DNA of 7,578 nt from JASFRI01 sp050115015 (GTDB lineage: Bacteria > Acidobacteriota > Polarisedimenticolia > CBDVAL01), in assembly GCA_050115015.1 (NCBI GenBank), contig JASFRI010000200.1, positions 1-7,578 on the forward strand. The letters run 5' to 3'. The notes under the pieces are model-generated. The model was not told the DNA's origin and made no database searches. It saw only the letters and a list, made by a program, of their open reading frames with translations. The position numbers and the translations under genes are program-made. Shown piece after piece: positions 1 through 7,578 of the stretch. Each line of letters begins with the position of its first letter. The stretch's first letter is position 1.

Positions 1-18
1 CCCGGCGCGGGAGCTCAT
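1..18 (-). CDS. Start of an off-window gene, probable catalytic partner of the NuoE-NuoF fusion (partial)
   Basis: On the minus strand an ATG at 18-16 overlaps the TGA stop (17-15) of the upstream gene in an ATGA junction, and reading on to the edge gives M-S-S-R-A-G. Only six codons are visible, so nothing can be said from the protein itself. ATGA overlaps of this kind usually mark translational coupling between subunits of one complex. From context, a NuoE/NuoF-type diaphorase subunit is commonly followed by a molybdopterin formate dehydrogenase alpha subunit or a NuoG-like subunit, and that is my inference here. A chance ATG at the edge cannot be excluded. Confidence 0.45.
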
Positions 19-1586
19 GAGAAGTCCTCCGGGAAGTGCTTCATGGCGGAGACCAGCGGCAGGCTGGCCACCATCCCCAGTCCGCAGATGGAGCCCTCTT
101 CCATCTCCCAGTGGACGTCGCTCACGTGGGCGAGCCGGCCGGCATCCCCGGTCTCCAGGTAGCCCTCGAGCGCCCGCCGCTGGACCCGGCAGCCGATCCG
201 GCACGGCGCGCACTGTCCGCAGGTCTCCGCCTCGAAGAAGGCCTGCTGCCACAGCGCGGCCCGGCGCATGTCGACGGTGTCGTTCAGGACGACCACGCCG
301 GCGGAGCCCAGCATGCTCCCCGCACCCTTGAGGCTCCCGAAGTCCAGGGGCCGGCCCCGCTCCCCCATCGGCAGGAACCCCGAGCTGGCGCCGCCGGGCG
401 AGAACGCCCGCGGCGTTCCCACGTAGCCGCCGGCGGCGGCGGCCAGCTCGTCCAGCGTCACCCCGAGGGGCAACTCGTACACCCCGGGACGGACGACGTG
501 GCCGGAGACGCAGTAGAGCTTGATGCCGGGCTCGGTGCGGCCGAGGGCGTGGAAGCGCCCGCCGCCGCGCCGGACGATGTCGGGAACGCAGGCCAGCGTC
601 TCGACGTTGTGGATCAGCGTCGGCCGGCCCCACAGTCCGGCCTCGGTGGGGAATGGCGGCTTGAGGCGCGGCATCCCACGGCGTCCCTCGATCGCCTCGA
701 GCAGGGCGGTCTCCTCCCCGCAGATGTAGGCGCCGTGGCCGGAGACGATCCGGATCTCCAGCCCGGACAGGGCGGGGCCGGCCGCGGCGATGGCGCCTTC
801 CAGCCGCCGGCGGGCCTCGCGGAACTCGCCACGGATGTAGATGAAGGCCTCGCCGGCCGCCACGGTCGCCGCGGCGATGGCCATTCCCTGGAGGAGCCGG
901 TGGGGATGCCTTAGCAGGATCTCTCGGTCCTTGAACGTCCCGGGCTCCCCCTCGTCGGCGTTGACCACGACGTAGCGTGTCCCGTCCGCCGCCGACCGCA
1001 CCGCCGACCACTTCACGTGGGCGGGAAATCCGGCGCCGCCGCGGCCCTGCAGGCCGGACGCGCGGATCTCCTCGATCACCGCCTCCGGGCCCATCGCGCG
1101 CGCGCGCTCGAGCAGGTCGCAGGATGCGGCATCGGGGCCGCCGAGGTTGATGGGCAGGTCGGGATCGTCGGGAAGGACGGCGCCCGGGGGGGCCCCGGCC
1201 ACCAGCTCCAGATCGGCGTCGAGGGCGGCCGGGGCCCGATCACACTGTCCGAGACAGCTCACCGGCTCCGCGTCCCGGGTGGCCCATTCCGGCGACAGGC
1301 GGCACGAGAGTCCCTGGCACACCCGCGGGACTCCCCGCTTGCGGAGCAGCGTGTAGAACGTCCCGACGCCGAACACGTCCGCCGCGGGGACTCCGGTCTC
1401 CGCGGCCACCTGCTCCGCGACCCCGGGGGTCAACCCTCCCCGCTCCTCGATCTCCTCGAGGACGGCGCTGCGACGGGCGTTCTTGCGCTCCAAGCCGGCT
1501 CCCTGCAGGCTGCGACCCGCGGGCCCCTTGGGGCCCACGACGCGTTCGGTGAGAGGATATCGACGTGCCAGCGGTGATTCTCGCAC
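15..1586 (-). CDS. NuoE-NuoF fusion: NAD(H)-binding FMN/Fe-S diaphorase subunit, probably formate dehydrogenase beta subunit
   Basis: This 523-residue cytoplasmic protein should pass electrons between NAD(H) and a partner catalytic subunit through FMN and iron-sulfur clusters. Residues about 35-130 resemble NuoE (GVGTFY at 73-78; [2Fe-2S] cysteines C90, C95, C111, C115, the last two in SCLGQC). Residues about 160-523 are NuoF-like: the FMN/NAD glycine loop GRGGAGFP (181-188), NADEGEPGTFKDRE (209-222), GAYICGEETALLEAIEG (285-301), PTLIHNVET (322-330), and the [4Fe-4S] site C456-x2-C459-x2-C462 with distal C501. All cluster ligands are present. The stretch between C95 and C111 is only 15 residues, much shorter than in ordinary NuoE. 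Fused NuoE-NuoF chains occur as beta subunits of NAD-linked formate dehydrogenases and as HoxF of NAD-reducing hydrogenases; which one applies depends on the off-window partner. The start is GTG at 1586 with a GAGG directly against it, which is poor spacing. A TTG at 1493 preceded by GGGAG at 5 nt is an alternative, but the longer N-terminus resembles the family better. Confidence 0.88.
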   Translation of the reverse strand: MRESPLARRYPLTERVVGPKGPAGRSLQGAGLERKNARRSAVLEEIEERGGLTPGVAEQVAAETGVPAADVFGVGTFYTLLRKRGVPRVCQGLSCRLSPEWATRDAEPVSCLGQCDRAPAALDADLELVAGAPPGAVLPDDPDLPINLGGPDAASCDLLERARAMGPEAVIEEIRASGLQGRGGAGFPAHVKWSAVRSAADGTRYVVVNADEGEPGTFKDREILLRHPHRLLQGMAIAAATVAAGEAFIYIRGEFREARRRLEGAIAAAGPALSGLEIRIVSGHGAYICGEETALLEAIEGRRGMPRLKPPFPTEAGLWGRPTLIHNVETLACVPDIVRRGGGRFHALGRTEPGIKLYCVSGHVVRPGVYELPLGVTLDELAAAAGGYVGTPRAFSPGGASSGFLPMGERGRPLDFGSLKGAGSMLGSAGVVVLNDTVDMRRAALWQQAFFEAETCGQCAPCRIGCRVQRRALEGYLETGDAGRLAHVSDVHWEMEEGSICGLGMVASLPLVSAMKHFPEDFS

Positions 1587-1664
1587 CCTCGGGGAGATGA
1601 TGCAACACGCCGGGGCGACGCGCGCGTTGACCGCGTGCCATCCCTATGGTATTCCGCAACCCTG
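1587..1664. other. Divergent intergenic region between the diaphorase gene and the glycosyltransferase gene
   Basis: This short gap must hold the 5' signals of both divergent transcription units. On the plus strand a promoter-like pair is visible (separate entry). On the minus strand I see no convincing -35/-10 pair, and the only purine-rich stretch (GAGG) abuts the GTG start. I see no clear operator palindrome. Confidence 0.5.
1627..1655 (+). promoter_or_regulatory. Possible sigma70-type promoter giving a nearly leaderless transcript
   Basis: TTGACC (1627-1632) matches five of six positions of the -35 consensus. It is followed at the ideal 17-nt spacing by TATTCC (1650-1655), which matches only the TAT half of the -10 consensus. 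Transcription would begin near 1662-1664, almost on the ATG at 1665. That would fit the lack of any Shine-Dalgarno sequence ahead of this gene. The -10 match is weak and this is a pattern reading only. Confidence 0.3.
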
Positions 1665-3656
1665 ATGGAGCTCACGATACGCGCGCAAGGCCCGCTGACC
1701 GCGGTGGTCTCCTTCCTCGTGGCGCTCATCGTGCGCTCCGTCTCGCTGCTGTCGCTCCTCGGGACGCCCTTCACCCGGGTGATGGTCGGCGACTCCCTTC
1801 TGTACCTCGAGACCGCGGGCCGCATCCGGGCCGGCCAGGTCGACGCGATCGGGGTCTTCTTCCAGAGCGCCCCCGCATACCCGTTCTTCCTCGCGGCGGT
1901 CGAGAGCCTCTTCGGCGGCGGCTGGTTGCCGGTCGCGGTGGTCCAGTCCCTGGTGGGAAGCCTCGCCTGTGCCGCCGTCGCCCTCCTTGCGGGGGCCGTG
2001 TGGCCGCACCTGCCGCTGGCGCGATGGGCCGCCGGGATCGGGGCGGCGATCTACGGGCCGATGGTGTTCCACGACCTCGAGGTGCTTCCCGCTTCCCTGG
2101 CGGTGAGCCTCCTCACGTTCGGCCTGCTGGCGACGGTGCGGGGCCGGGGCCCGGCCCTTGCCGTCGCGGCGGGCCTGCTGCTGGGCACGGCCTGCCTCCT
2201 GGCCCCGGCGGTGCTCCTCGTCGTCGGGATCGCCGCACTCGTGGTCGGCTGGCCCCTGCGCGATCGCGCAGCCTGGATCCGGTCCGGCGCACTGGCGCTC
2301 GGGGCCCTGCTGGCGATCCTCCCGGTGACGGCACACAACCTCGCCGCGGGGGACACGGTGCTGGTCGCGGCGAACGCAGGCGTGAACCTGTTCATCGGCA
2401 ATCACCGCGGCGCCACGGGCGCCTTCGTCGTGCCGCCGGGATCCGGCCTCGACGCGACGCGCCTCCAGGAGAGCGCCCGGGAGCGCGCCGAGGCGGCCGC
2501 CGGCAGACCGCTGCGCCCCTCGGAGGTGTCGGCCTACTGGGCCCGTCGGGCCGGCAGCTACCTCCTGTCGGATCCGTCCGCGGCCCTGGGGCTGCTCGGG
2601 CACAAGCTCCTGCTGGCGGTGAACCGCTACGAGATCCCGAACCACCTGAACGCCTACTTCGTCGCGGAGCGCTTCGCGCCGTCGCTGCAGCGAACCCTCC
2701 CCTTCGCCGCGCTCCTGCCCCTCGGGGTCGTCGGCATCGGCCTGGGGGCCGGGCGCCTCCGGGCGGAGCGCCACGCATTTCCCGGCTTTCGCGCCTGGGT
2801 GCTGGCCTCGGGCGCCAGCCTGTCCATGCTGGCGGTGCCGGTGATCTTCTTCGTGACCGGACGGTACCGCCTGCCGGCGGCCCCGGGGCTGCTCGCACTC
2901 GCCGGAGGTTCCCTGGCCTGGCTGCTGACGGCGTTCGCCGAGCGGCGCTGGGGGCCCGCCCTGGTGGGGACCGCGGCGGTGCTGCTGCTGTGGGCACCGA
3001 CGCAGCTCCGCCTGGTGGAGGAGCACGAGTACTCGTTCGATCACCTGCTGCTCGGGAAGGCCTACCGCGAGCTTGGCGAACTCGACGCGGCGGTCCTGGA
3101 GCTGAAGCTGGCGGAGGAGACGGGTCCGGCCTGGTCCGACGCCCCATACCGGCTCGCGCAGGTCCTCGTGGAGCGCGGCAACCTGCGGTCGGCCGCGGCG
3201 GCGCTGCGACGTTACCTGGAGCGCTCTCCCGGGGACCGGGAGGCGGCGGCGGCGCTCCAGGCGCTGGACGGGCGGACCTCGCCGGAAGCACCGCCGGTGC
3301 CCCTCACCGACTTCGAGAGGGGGAAGGCCGCTGCCCTGGAGGGAGACTGGGCCGCCGCGGCCGGGGCGCTGCAGCGGGCGGTCGATCTCGACCCGACTCA
3401 TGTCACCGCCCGGACGATCCTGGCGGTCACCCGCGAGCGGCAGGGAGACCTGCCGGAGGCGATCCGGCAGCTCGAGGTCGCCGTCGGGCTGCAGTCCGGC
3501 AACCCTCTGATCTGGAGGAACCTGGCGGCGGCATACTACAAGGACGGGCGCAAGGCCGCGGCCACGAGGGCGGCCCGGCAGGCCGTCCACCTCGACCCGG
3601 AGGACCCGGAGTCCCGCTCCCTGCTCGAACAAATCGAGGGCAGGAGCGGCGGCTGA
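1665..3656 (+). CDS. Polytopic GT-C-type glycosyltransferase (family 39-like) with C-terminal TPR repeats
   Basis: This inner-membrane protein has two parts. Positions below count from the upstream GTG at 1635 (673 aa); subtract 10 for the ATG at 1665, which gives 663 aa. The first ~455 residues carry roughly ten to twelve hydrophobic segments (about 22-42, 97-122, 130-147, 152-168, 174-206 as a pair, 216-234, 352-372, 387-408, 413-433, 439-455). Features typical of polyprenyl-phosphate-dependent GT-C enzymes are GDSLLYLETAGRI (52-64) with an acidic residue in the first external loop, APAYPFFLA (79-87), and GRYRLP (409-414) near the last helices. Residues about 467-656 form around five TPR-like units, for example GDWAAAAGALQRAVDLDP (570-587) and ending AARQAVHLDPEDP (646-658). 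It probably transfers a lipid-linked sugar outside the membrane, with the TPR part binding a partner; substrate and acceptor are unknown. Neither start has a good Shine-Dalgarno; ATG 1665 is preferred because it begins just before the first helix. The copper ATPase follows 16 bp later. Confidence 0.75.
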   Translation: MELTIRAQGPLTAVVSFLVALIVRSVSLLSLLGTPFTRVMVGDSLLYLETAGRIRAGQVDAIGVFFQSAPAYPFFLAAVESLFGGGWLPVAVVQSLVGSLACAAVALLAGAVWPHLPLARWAAGIGAAIYGPMVFHDLEVLPASLAVSLLTFGLLATVRGRGPALAVAAGLLLGTACLLAPAVLLVVGIAALVVGWPLRDRAAWIRSGALALGALLAILPVTAHNLAAGDTVLVAANAGVNLFIGNHRGATGAFVVPPGSGLDATRLQESARERAEAAAGRPLRPSEVSAYWARRAGSYLLSDPSAALGLLGHKLLLAVNRYEIPNHLNAYFVAERFAPSLQRTLPFAALLPLGVVGIGLGAGRLRAERHAFPGFRAWVLASGASLSMLAVPVIFFVTGRYRLPAAPGLLALAGGSLAWLLTAFAERRWGPALVGTAAVLLLWAPTQLRLVEEHEYSFDHLLLGKAYRELGELDAAVLELKLAEETGPAWSDAPYRLAQVLVERGNLRSAAAALRRYLERSPGDREAAAALQALDGRTSPEAPPVPLTDFERGKAAALEGDWAAAAGALQRAVDLDPTHVTARTILAVTRERQGDLPEAIRQLEVAVGLQSGNPLIWRNLAAAYYKDGRKAAATRAARQAVHLDPEDPESRSLLEQIEGRSGG

Positions 3657-3660
3657 AGCG

Positions 3661-3665
3661 AGGAG
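3661..3665 (+). promoter_or_regulatory. Shine-Dalgarno sequence for the copper ATPase
   Basis: AGGAG lies 7 nt ahead of the ATG at 3673 in the 16-bp gap after the glycosyltransferase stop. It fixes the ATPase start, and the tight spacing favours co-transcription with the upstream gene. Confidence 0.8.
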
Positions 3666-3672
3666 CGCTTCC

Positions 3673-6015
<2,343 letters not shown>

Positions 6016-6021
<6 letters not shown>

Positions 6022-7146
6022 CCCCCGCCGGCTCCCGGCATCGGTCCGGGCGCCGGAGCCCCCGTCGTCCGGGGAGCCTTCCCCACCGGGTCCATCCTCC
6101 CCATCCTGCGGCTGGGCGCGTCCCTCCGCCGGATCGAAGGGATCGTCGAAGTGGGCGTTCGGACGCAGGAAGACCCGGTGGCCCGGATAGTCGAACACGA
6201 CATGAAAGCGGCGGAAGATCCCCATCCCCACCAGGACCTCATCACCGCGGGAGCCTCCGTCCTCGATGGAGGCGTAGGTGGTGGGAATGTCCCCGAGGCG
6301 GTGTGCCCCGATCTCCAGCGCCGGCACCGTCCCCAGGTAGCCGAAGATGCGGCCCTGGGCGCCGACCCCCAGGGGCTGCCGCTCGAGGCCCGCGGGCACC
6401 CGGATATCGTGAGTCTGGCCGGTGGTGATCCCCAGTGGCTCGTTCCATCCCAGATCCATGGTGAGGTCGAGATCCAGCGAACGTCCGTCGTGCAGGGTGA
6501 GCCGCCCGGGGATCGACCACGACGGCGATGCCTGCATCGGCGTGATCGGGATCGGCCGCCCCTTCCCCTCGGCCTGGAACCTCTCCGGCTTCGTGAGGGT
6601 GATGATCCCGTCTTCGAAGTCCAGTTCCACGAGGAAGTGCTTGAAGAACTGTGCGCTGACCTGTCCCTCGGACCCCCACCACGGGTTCGGCTCCCCCGGT
6701 TCGTAGGGTGTGATGATGCCGACCTGATCGTGGAACGTGAGAGTGCGCCCATCGACGCCCTCGAAGCGCACCTCGATCCCCTCCGCGAGGTCGGAAAGGG
6801 AGACCGCCCCCGAGCCTGCGCCGCCCACCTGGATCTTGCCCTCGCGCTCGAGACCGAGCGCATCGACGCTCTCGCTGCCGAAGAAGAGCAGCTGATCCCA
6901 CAATGCGCCGTTGTCGATCAGCATTCGTGCCTCGTGGCCGTTGATGCGGCCGTTCATCCGGATGTCACCGCGGAACATCTCGAAGGGGATGCGGATGGAG
7001 TCCCCCTCCGGCTCCAGCGTATAGGTTCCGGGACCGGGGCCAGGTCGGGAGGCGCCTCCGGGTTCCGGAGAGGCCGCCAGGAGCGTAGCCAGCAGGGTCA
7101 GGCACAGCAGGGAGGATCGGATCGGGGGGACGCGCTGTTGTCTCAT
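6016..7146 (-). CDS. Secreted two-lobed retropepsin-like (aspartyl protease family) protein with variant active-site triads
   Basis: This 376-residue protein has an N-terminal signal peptide: basic residues at 2-10, a hydrophobic core at about 11-25 (SSLLCLTLLATLLAAS), and a Gly/Pro-rich stretch after likely cleavage. It should be periplasmic or exported. Two lobes of similar layout follow. Lobe one has GHEARMLIDNGALWDQLLF (70-88) and closes with FFKHFLVELDFEDGIITL (167-184). Lobe two has LDLTMDLGWNEPLGI (226-240) and closes with VGMGIFRRFHVVFDYPG (306-322). This matches the strand-D-T-G ... hydrophobic-hydrophobic-Gly pattern of bacterial retropepsin-like proteins, but the triads read D78-N-G and D231-L-G instead of D-T/S-G, so peptidase activity is uncertain. 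The last ~40 residues are an acidic Gly/Pro/Asp-rich, probably disordered tail. The ATG at 7146 has GGGAG 6 nt upstream. The gene converges with the copper ATPase; no functional link is evident. Confidence 0.7.
6030..6060 (+). other. GC-rich hairpin just downstream of the copper ATPase stop
   Basis: GGCTCC (6030-6035) pairs with GGAGCC (6055-6060). After a single bulged C at 6036, GGC (6037-6039) pairs with GCC (6052-6054), leaving a 12-nt loop. It starts 8 nt after the ATPase stop, where a terminator would be expected, but no T-tract follows. It also lies inside the coding sequence for the low-complexity tail of the opposing gene, so it may be only a by-product of GC-rich sequence. Confidence 0.25.
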
Positions 7147-7158
7147 CGGGAACTCCCG
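7147..7158 (-). promoter_or_regulatory. Ribosome binding site inside a short inverted repeat
   Basis: On the minus strand GGGAG (7157-7153) sits 6 nt before the ATG at 7146. The 12 bases 7147-7158 form a perfect inverted repeat (CGGG, 4-nt loop, CCCG) that includes most of this Shine-Dalgarno, so pairing could mask it. The stem is short and its effect is conjecture. Confidence 0.45.
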
Positions 7159-7199
7159 TCGCGTGGGCCCCGGAACGCTCCAGGACCGGTTGACGTCGG

Positions 7200-7224
7200 A
7201 GCCCGTGCGCCCCCCGCACGAGCC
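7200..7224 (-). other. Hairpin in the leader or trailer RNA between the two minus-strand genes
   Basis: On the minus strand GGCTCGTGC (7224-7216) pairs with GCACGGGCT (7208-7200) across a 7-nt loop (GGGGGGC). Two of the nine pairs are G-U wobbles, and these become A-C mismatches in plus-strand RNA, so the structure is better in minus-strand transcripts. No U-tract follows, so it is not a canonical terminator. It could protect the 3' end of the FN3 mRNA or act in the leader of the protease-like gene. Confidence 0.45.
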
Positions 7225-7234
7225 GGCTTACCCC

Positions 7235-7264
7235 TATCTACGGGGGAATCGCCGATTTGTTCAA
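7235..7264 (-). promoter_or_regulatory. Possible promoter of the secreted protease-like gene
   Basis: On the minus strand TTGAAC (7264-7259) and TAGATA (7240-7235) are separated by 18 nt, in the only notably AT-containing stretch of the spacer. The matches to consensus are four of six and three of six. If real, transcription would begin near 7228, giving a leader of about 80 nt that includes the hairpin at 7200-7224. Confidence 0.3.
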
Positions 7265-7275
7265 GGCACGGCCCG

Positions 7276-7578
7276 TCAATCCCCGAGGACGCCGCAGGCG
7301 TTCACCCCGCGGACGCGATAGTAGACGATGGCCTCGGCGGGGGGCGAGACGTCGATCCAGCCCGAGGACGTGGTCGTGAACGTGTCGTGGACCGCGAAGT
7401 CCGGGGTCAGCGCGCGGTCGATCTGGTAGCCGGCGGTCCGGGCGTCCGGGATCCACTCGAGGGTCACGGCGTCCGGATCCTGCCCCCAGTAGTCCACGAG
7501 GAGCGGGGAGACGCCCGGGGGTGTCCGGTCGACGGTGAACGGCCCATGGACCGCGACCATCGACCAGTTGTTCGCCGC
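7276..7578 (-). CDS. C-terminal fragment of an extracellular FN3-type repeat protein (partial)
   Basis: The frame stays open to the right edge and ends at TGA (7278-7276), giving about 100 C-terminal residues. The first ATG in the fragment (7560) is internal: six in-frame codons precede it. The fragment begins with the end of one repeat (NNWSMVAVHGPFTVDRTPPG), the 'N-W-S ... GPF-x-V/I-D-x-T-x-P' phrase common at the boundaries of bacterial extracellular Ig/FN3-like repeats. A fibronectin type III-like domain follows, with VTLEWIPDARTAGYQIDRAL in its early strands and YYRVRGVNACGVLGD closing the last strand and the protein. Such domains are non-catalytic spacers or binding modules on secreted proteins; the catalytic or other N-terminal part lies outside the window. 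No C-terminal anchor, LPXTG-like motif or sorting domain is visible. One cysteine is present near the end. Confidence 0.65.
   Translation of the reverse strand, partial: AANNWSMVAVHGPFTVDRTPPGVSPLLVDYWGQDPDAVTLEWIPDARTAGYQIDRALTPDFAVHDTFTTTSSGWIDVSPPAEAIVYYRVRGVNACGVLGD

Larger units (their letters stand above)
7147..7275. other. 129-bp spacer between the FN3 protein gene and the secreted protease-like gene
   Basis: No gene is visible here. Read on the minus strand, the spacer contains in order a relatively AT-rich promoter-like stretch, a GC-rich hairpin and a Shine-Dalgarno for the downstream gene. I see no T-tract that would make a canonical intrinsic terminator for the FN3 gene. Confidence 0.6.

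Noticed and set aside
36..914. A 292-residue plus-strand frame opposite the diaphorase gene
   Set aside because: It lies opposite well-conserved NuoF motifs, has no recognisable domain and no ribosome binding site.
6030..6060. Intrinsic terminator for the copper ATPase
   Set aside because: A hairpin can be drawn but no T-tract follows and the bases are coding on the other strand. It is kept only as a low-confidence structure.

Overview
The window is GC-rich throughout, with densely packed genes and long spurious open frames on every strand, as expected where third codon positions are mostly G or C. It holds three complete, confidently named genes (a NuoE-NuoF fusion, a GT-C/TPR membrane protein and a copper ATPase), one complete secreted protein with a variant aspartic-protease fold, and two fragments cut by the window edges. 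The mix of an NAD-linked flavo-iron-sulfur subunit, a GT-C/TPR fusion, a YHS-type copper ATPase and a secreted FN3 protein with an '...VNACG...' C-terminus suggests a high-GC, Gram-negative-type environmental bacterium. Acidobacteriota or a related phylum is my best guess, with low confidence, because no rRNA or other taxonomic marker is present.

Layout, left to right. Positions 1-18 (minus) are only the first six codons of a gene leaving the window on the left. Its ATG overlaps the stop of the next gene in an ATGA junction. Positions 15-1586 (minus) encode the diaphorase (NADH/FMN/Fe-S) module as one fused polypeptide, probably the beta subunit of an NAD-dependent formate dehydrogenase or a related enzyme whose catalytic subunit would be the off-window gene. 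A short divergent gap (1587-1664) separates it from a plus-strand pair: a GT-C-type membrane glycosyltransferase with C-terminal TPR repeats (1665-3656), then, 16 bp later, a Cu+-type P1B ATPase (3673-6021) with a clear ribosome binding site. The ATPase converges with a minus-strand secreted retropepsin-like protein (6016-7146), and the two stop codons share one CTATAG palindrome. After a 129-bp spacer with a possible promoter and a hairpin, the window ends in the C-terminal part of a minus-strand extracellular FN3-type protein (7276-7578).

Functionally these look like several short, unrelated transcription units rather than one pathway. The clearest ties are the translationally coupled redox pair at the left edge and the possible co-transcription of the glycosyltransferase with the copper pump. 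I see no tRNA, rRNA, CRISPR array, insertion sequence or integrase. I do not see a clearly new multi-gene system. The most unusual items are a heavily shortened [2Fe-2S] loop in the NuoE-like domain, the aspartic-protease fold with D-N-G and D-L-G in place of its catalytic triads, and the shared-stop palindrome.
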